Made by a program: the position numbers and the translations under genes | Assembly: GCA_018365815.1 (NCBI GenBank) | Contig: JAGZJH010000056.1 | Coordinates: 1 to 7,735 of the forward strand | Source: Erysipelotrichaceae bacterium | Lineage (GTDB): Bacteria; Bacillota_I; Bacilli_A; Erysipelotrichales; Coprobacillaceae | DNA length: 7,735 nt | Direction: 5' to 3' | The notes under the pieces: generated by a model | Databases searched by the model: none | Told to the model about the DNA's origin: nothing | Seen by the model: only the letters and a program-made list of their open reading frames with translations | Shown here: piece after piece, positions 5,599-7,735 of the stretch | Layout of the letters: every line of letters begins with the position of its first letter | Position numbering within the stretch: position 1 is the stretch's first letter

Positions 5599-6626
5599 TG
5601 ATTCAAAATATATTAATTGAACACAATCAACGTTATTCACATATGGTCATTCAAGATTTTGTGAAACTTATTTACCAAAATGAATTTGGTGGTGGACATT
5701 TAATTTCAGATCCACAAAAATCATTGGAACATATTTTGGATGAACGTACAATAGGAAAAACTTACTTTGAAGATATTGGAAATGAACAAGTACGATTACA
5801 TATCGGAAACATTAGTTTATTAGAAGCAAAATGTATTAATCAACTATTTATTTTGTCATCTAAACAAAAACAAGGCACATTAGATAATTTTAAATTAAAG
5901 TTAAAAGAATTATATAATTTGGTAGATGAACTACCTTATTCTTTAACACAATTAAATACCTATCTTGAAGCCTATGAAAAACAAGGTTATCCAATGGTGA
6001 GCCACTCAAAAAAATACAAAGAAAACTATACTCCTCATTATCGTGTTATTTTAAAAAAATACGCTCAATATTACTCACTCATTTTAAAAATATACGAAAT
6101 TATTGAAAAACAAAAACAAATTACAATTGCAATTGACGGTTTATGTGGATCGGGTAAAACAACTTTAGCGAATATTTTAAACGAAATATTTAATTCAAAC
6201 TTATTTCATATGGACGACTTCTTTTTACCCCCTTTTAAACGAACTCAAGAACGGTTAAATGAAGCCGGTGGAAATGTAGACTACGAACGGTTTAAACAAA
6301 CAGTTTTAACCCCTTTAGCAAAAAAAGAAACTGTATTATACCAACCATTTGATTGTCATATCATGCAACTTTGTGACATTAAAGAAATCAACTATCGTTC
6401 TATTAATATCATTGAAGGAACATATAGTATGCACCCTTACTTTGAAGATCCCTATGATTTAAAGATTTTCGTAGAAACAAAAGCATCTATTCAACTTGAA
6501 CGTATTTTAAAACGTAATGGAGAAGTAATGTTTAAAAAATTTAAAGAAATTTGGATTCCAATGGAAAATAAATACTTTAAAACATTTAAGATTAAAAATA
6601 AATGTGATCAAATTATCATAACATAG
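5598..6626 (+). CDS. Uridine-kinase-like P-loop kinase with an N-terminal domain of unknown function
   Basis: This 342-residue cytoplasmic protein has two parts. Residues 1-165 form a soluble domain I cannot name, with the patterns VIQDFVKLIYQNEFGGGHLI (17-36) and GYPMVSHSKKY (130-140). Residues 174-342 are a nucleoside-kinase-like P-loop domain: Walker A GLCGSGKT (181-188), HMDDFFLPP (204-212) with the likely catalytic Asp pair, GGNVDYERF (224-232), IIEGTYSMHP (271-280) and an Arg-rich lid region near 302-306. The family phosphorylates uridine, nicotinamide riboside or similar hydroxyl compounds with ATP. The length, well above a plain uridine kinase (about 200-215), reflects the extra domain. 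The ATG overlaps the S-component stop by one base (TAATG) with no strong ribosome site, so translation is probably coupled. The shared transcript ends at the terminator that overlaps this gene's stop. Substrate unknown. Confidence 0.85.
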   Translation: MIQNILIEHNQRYSHMVIQDFVKLIYQNEFGGGHLISDPQKSLEHILDERTIGKTYFEDIGNEQVRLHIGNISLLEAKCINQLFILSSKQKQGTLDNFKLKLKELYNLVDELPYSLTQLNTYLEAYEKQGYPMVSHSKKYKENYTPHYRVILKKYAQYYSLILKIYEIIEKQKQITIAIDGLCGSGKTTLANILNEIFNSNLFHMDDFFLPPFKRTQERLNEAGGNVDYERFKQTVLTPLAKKETVLYQPFDCHIMQLCDIKEINYRSINIIEGTYSMHPYFEDPYDLKIFVETKASIQLERILKRNGEVMFKKFKEIWIPMENKYFKTFKIKNKCDQIIIT

Positions 6627-6646
6627 AGCGAAAAAACGCTCTTTTT
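6625..6646 (+). terminator. Terminator of the ECF-kinase operon
   Basis: AGAGCG (6625-6630) pairs with CGCTCT (6637-6642) across a loop of six A, followed by a T-run to 6646. The stem begins inside the kinase stop codon. Confidence 0.92.
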
Positions 6647-6711
6647 GTTTGCAAAATAAAATCTTTAAACAAACTAATTACAAAATATTTATTTAAGCAT
6701 TTTTTTGTCTA

Positions 6712-6720
6712 TGGTAAAAT
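6712..6720 (+). promoter_or_regulatory. Extended -10 promoter of the HAD hydrolase gene
   Basis: TGGTAAAAT gives an extended -10 (TAAAAT at 6715-6720). The -35 at a spacing of 17 is a weak TTTAAG (6692-6697). It lies between the previous terminator and the gene, so an independent transcript is likely. Confidence 0.55.
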
Positions 6721-6747
6721 ATAGAAAAAGAAAGGATTTAAACGACA

Positions 6748-7428
6748 ATGAAAATTAAAGGAGTTATTTTTGATTTTAACGGCACATTATTTTTTGACAA
6801 CGATAAACACATCTTAGCATGGAATGAAATTTCTAAACAAATTCGTCATAAAAAAATTACAGAAGATGAATTATACAACCACTTTAACGGTGTACCTAAT
6901 GCAAATATTATTATGTATATGAAAAATCAACAAGCCACTAAAGGTGAAATTCAAGAATATTCTTTATTAAAAGAAAAATACTATCGTAGTTTTTGTAAAG
7001 AAGATCAAAAGAATTTCCATTTAGTTAAAGGCTCAGAAGAATTTTTTGATTTCTTAAAAAGTAAAGAAATTCCTTTTACAATCGCAAGTGCATCAGTAAA
7101 ACCAAACATCGATTTTTTTGTAGAGTCATTTCAATTAAATCAATGGTTTGATATTGAAAAAATAGTATATGATAATGGTAGTTATGAAAACAAAGTTAAA
7201 ATGTTCCAAAAAGCAGCAGAGTTATTAAAAATAGAAATGAAAGATATATTAATTTTAGAAGATTCTTTATCAGGAATTAAAAATGCATTTCAATCAGGTT
7301 GTGAAAATATTATTGTAGTTTGTTCAAAACAACAAGTAGACGAATTTTTAAAACTTCCGGGTGTAATTGGAACAATTGAAAATTTTGATGAAATTTATTC
7401 TATTATCAAACATCAACAACTATTTTAA
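6748..7428 (+). CDS. HAD-superfamily hydrolase, beta-phosphoglucomutase-like, with DFNGT motif
   Basis: The 226-residue protein has the four HAD motifs in order: motif I DFNGTL (residues 9-14, nucleophile Asp9), motif II TIASAS (111-116, Ser114), motif III Lys149, and motif IV ILEDSLSG (169-176, with Glu171 and Asp172). A helical cap between motifs I and II (about 18-90) makes it subfamily I, like beta-phosphoglucomutase and phosphoglycolate phosphatase. The second acidic residue of motif I, which normally acts as general acid/base, is Asn11. DFNGT variants are known among Bacillota HAD proteins, so this is probably a real lineage, but it makes simple phosphatase activity less certain. The ribosome site AAAGGA (6731-6736) is 11 bases before the ATG, slightly far. 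It follows the ECF-kinase operon but has its own promoter, so a joint pathway is only a possibility. Confidence 0.88.
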   Translation: MKIKGVIFDFNGTLFFDNDKHILAWNEISKQIRHKKITEDELYNHFNGVPNANIIMYMKNQQATKGEIQEYSLLKEKYYRSFCKEDQKNFHLVKGSEEFFDFLKSKEIPFTIASASVKPNIDFFVESFQLNQWFDIEKIVYDNGSYENKVKMFQKAAELLKIEMKDILILEDSLSGIKNAFQSGCENIIVVCSKQQVDEFLKLPGVIGTIENFDEIYSIIKHQQLF

Positions 7429-7455
7429 AAAATATTAAAATTCTGAGTAAACATT

Positions 7456-7487
7456 ACACTCTATACCATACTATAAATGGAGGGTGT
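7456..7487 (+). promoter_or_regulatory. Hairpin that buries the ribosome binding site of the 42-residue gene
   Basis: ACACTCT (7456-7462) pairs with AGGGTGT (7481-7487), and CCAT (7466-7469) pairs with ATGG (7477-7480), with a three-base bulge and a seven-base loop. The whole ribosome site GGAGGG (7479-7484) is in the 3' arm. A transcript that includes both arms would have its start hidden; one that begins inside the loop would not. Confidence 0.5.
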
Positions 7488-7489
7488 GT

Positions 7490-7618
7490 ATGAAAAAAAT
7501 AAAGCAAGAAAAACAAGTTGCTGCTATTAAAACAGCGACAAACAACCAATGGACGAATAATAATTTAAAATATTATCCGGACCAAAGAACACCTAAAAAT
7601 GGACCATCAGGTGAATAA
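7490..7618 (+). CDS. 42-residue hypothetical protein
   Basis: This short gene, missed by length cut-offs, encodes a hydrophilic protein of 42 residues with a basic N-terminus (MKKIKQEKQ), a Thr/Asn-rich middle, and a tail YYPDQRTPKNGPSGE. It has no Cys, no signal peptide and no membrane segment. I do not recognise it. Support for it being real comes from a strong ribosome site GGAGGG (7479-7484), six bases before the ATG, an open frame ending in a single TAA, and ordinary codon use for the window. It sits between the HAD gene and an insertion sequence, with no terminator before it, so it may share the HAD transcript. Confidence 0.6.
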   Translation: MKKIKQEKQVAAIKTATNNQWTNNNLKYYPDQRTPKNGPSGE

Positions 7619-7632
7619 AAAGCTATCTTTTT
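7617..7632 (+). terminator. Short A/T hairpin after the 42-residue gene
   Basis: AAAAAG (7617-7622) and CTTTTT (7627-7632) pair across CTAT, directly at the stop codon. It is a weak stem with a built-in T-run. It may be a minimal terminator, or the left half of a larger one interrupted by the insertion sequence that starts five bases further on. Confidence 0.35.
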
Positions 7633-7633
7633 G

Positions 7634-7678
7634 AAGTGCACCCCATAATTTGGACACAAATTATGGAGGTGCATTTTT
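7634..7678 (+). terminator. Strong hairpin with T-run at the insertion-sequence end
   Basis: TGCACC (7637-7642) plus C and CATAATTTG (7644-7652) pair with CAAATTATG (7657-7665), G and GGTGCA (7668-7673), around a GACA loop with one bulged A (7667). That is 16 pairs, then five T (7674-7678). It should stop transcription entering from the left. It also hides the only visible transposase ribosome site, GGAGG (7665-7669). Confidence 0.7.
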
Positions 7679-7735
7679 ATATGGCAAAACTAACAAGAAA
7701 ACAAAAAATTGAAATTTATGAAAAAAGAAAAGAAG
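7637..7735 (+). mobile_element. Left end of an IS3-family-like insertion sequence (cut by window edge)
   Basis: The segment beginning TGCACCCCATAATTTGGACA looks like the terminal inverted repeat of IS3-family elements (TGxACCCC...TTGGACA style). It is followed within 44 bases by the start of an orfA-like gene. The exact outer boundary and any target duplication cannot be seen because the right end is outside the window. Family assignment rests on the end sequence and the first codons of the transposase. Confidence 0.75.
7681..7735 (+). CDS. IS3-family-like orfA transposase, first 18 codons (partial, 3' end outside window)
   Basis: The frame opens at ATG 7681 and reads MAKLTRKQKIEIYEKRKE up to the window edge. 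This strongly basic opening, with the KLTRxQKIEIYExRK pattern, is the start of the helix-turn-helix DNA-binding protein of IS3-family elements (IS150-like group), which together with the frameshifted orfB makes the transposase. The ribosome site GGAGG (7665-7669) is 11 bases upstream and sits in the 3' arm of the end hairpin. Whether the element is intact cannot be judged. Confidence 0.8.
   Translation, partial: MAKLTRKQKIEIYEKRKE

Noticed and set aside
3136..7590. Frequent CCGG tetranucleotides as a restriction-related or regulatory signal
   Set aside because: They mostly arise where a CCG Pro codon precedes a G-starting codon inside genes. This looks like codon context and could not be tested statistically by eye.
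1..7735. CRISPR array, tRNA or rRNA genes
   Set aside because: No regularly spaced repeats, cloverleaf with CCA end or rRNA-like segment was found.

Overview
The window is AT-rich DNA with Gram-positive-type Shine-Dalgarno sequences, a T-box riboswitch, rho-independent terminators and an ECF-type transporter subunit. Together these point to a low-GC Bacillota genome. The protein styles (streptococcal-type TrpS, ECF S component, decayed Rpn-family gene, IS3-family insertion sequence) would fit a gut Erysipelotrichia-like organism, but that placement is inference. All recognised protein genes are on the + strand.

Layout. 1-2202: the 3' end of one ABC exporter half-transporter and a complete second one, overlapping by 8 nt. 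Each carries a complementary defect in its ATPase motifs, as in heterodimeric exporters with one degenerate ATP site. 2203-2465: an apparently gene-poor gap that holds a 31-residue single-pass membrane peptide gene. It is flanked by a perfect 12-nt inverted repeat, and each copy is followed by a T-tract on its own strand. A possible antisense promoter faces the gene. The layout resembles a type I toxin-antitoxin locus and is the most novel candidate here. 2474-3890: a consensus promoter, a tryptophan-specific T-box leader, trpS and its terminator, forming a self-contained unit controlled by uncharged tRNA-Trp. 3934-4505: a decayed gene of the Rpn/PD-(D/E)XK nuclease-transposase family.

4514-4967: a single-gene unit encoding a 128-residue stand-alone PAS-fold protein. 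5002-6646: a two-gene operon with a 1-nt overlap, joining an ECF transporter substrate-binding subunit to a P-loop uridine-kinase-like enzyme with an extra N-terminal domain. The likely scheme is uptake followed by phosphorylation of the imported compound, whose identity is not visible. 6712-7428: a HAD-superfamily hydrolase whose motif I is DFNGT rather than DxDGT. 7456-7618: a 42-residue unknown protein whose ribosome binding site lies inside a predicted hairpin. 7637-7735: the left end of an IS3-family-like insertion sequence, with a strong hairpin and the first 18 codons of its orfA, cut by the window edge.

No rRNA, tRNA or CRISPR array was seen. The promoter, small-RNA and folding calls come from reading by eye, without energy calculations or database searches.
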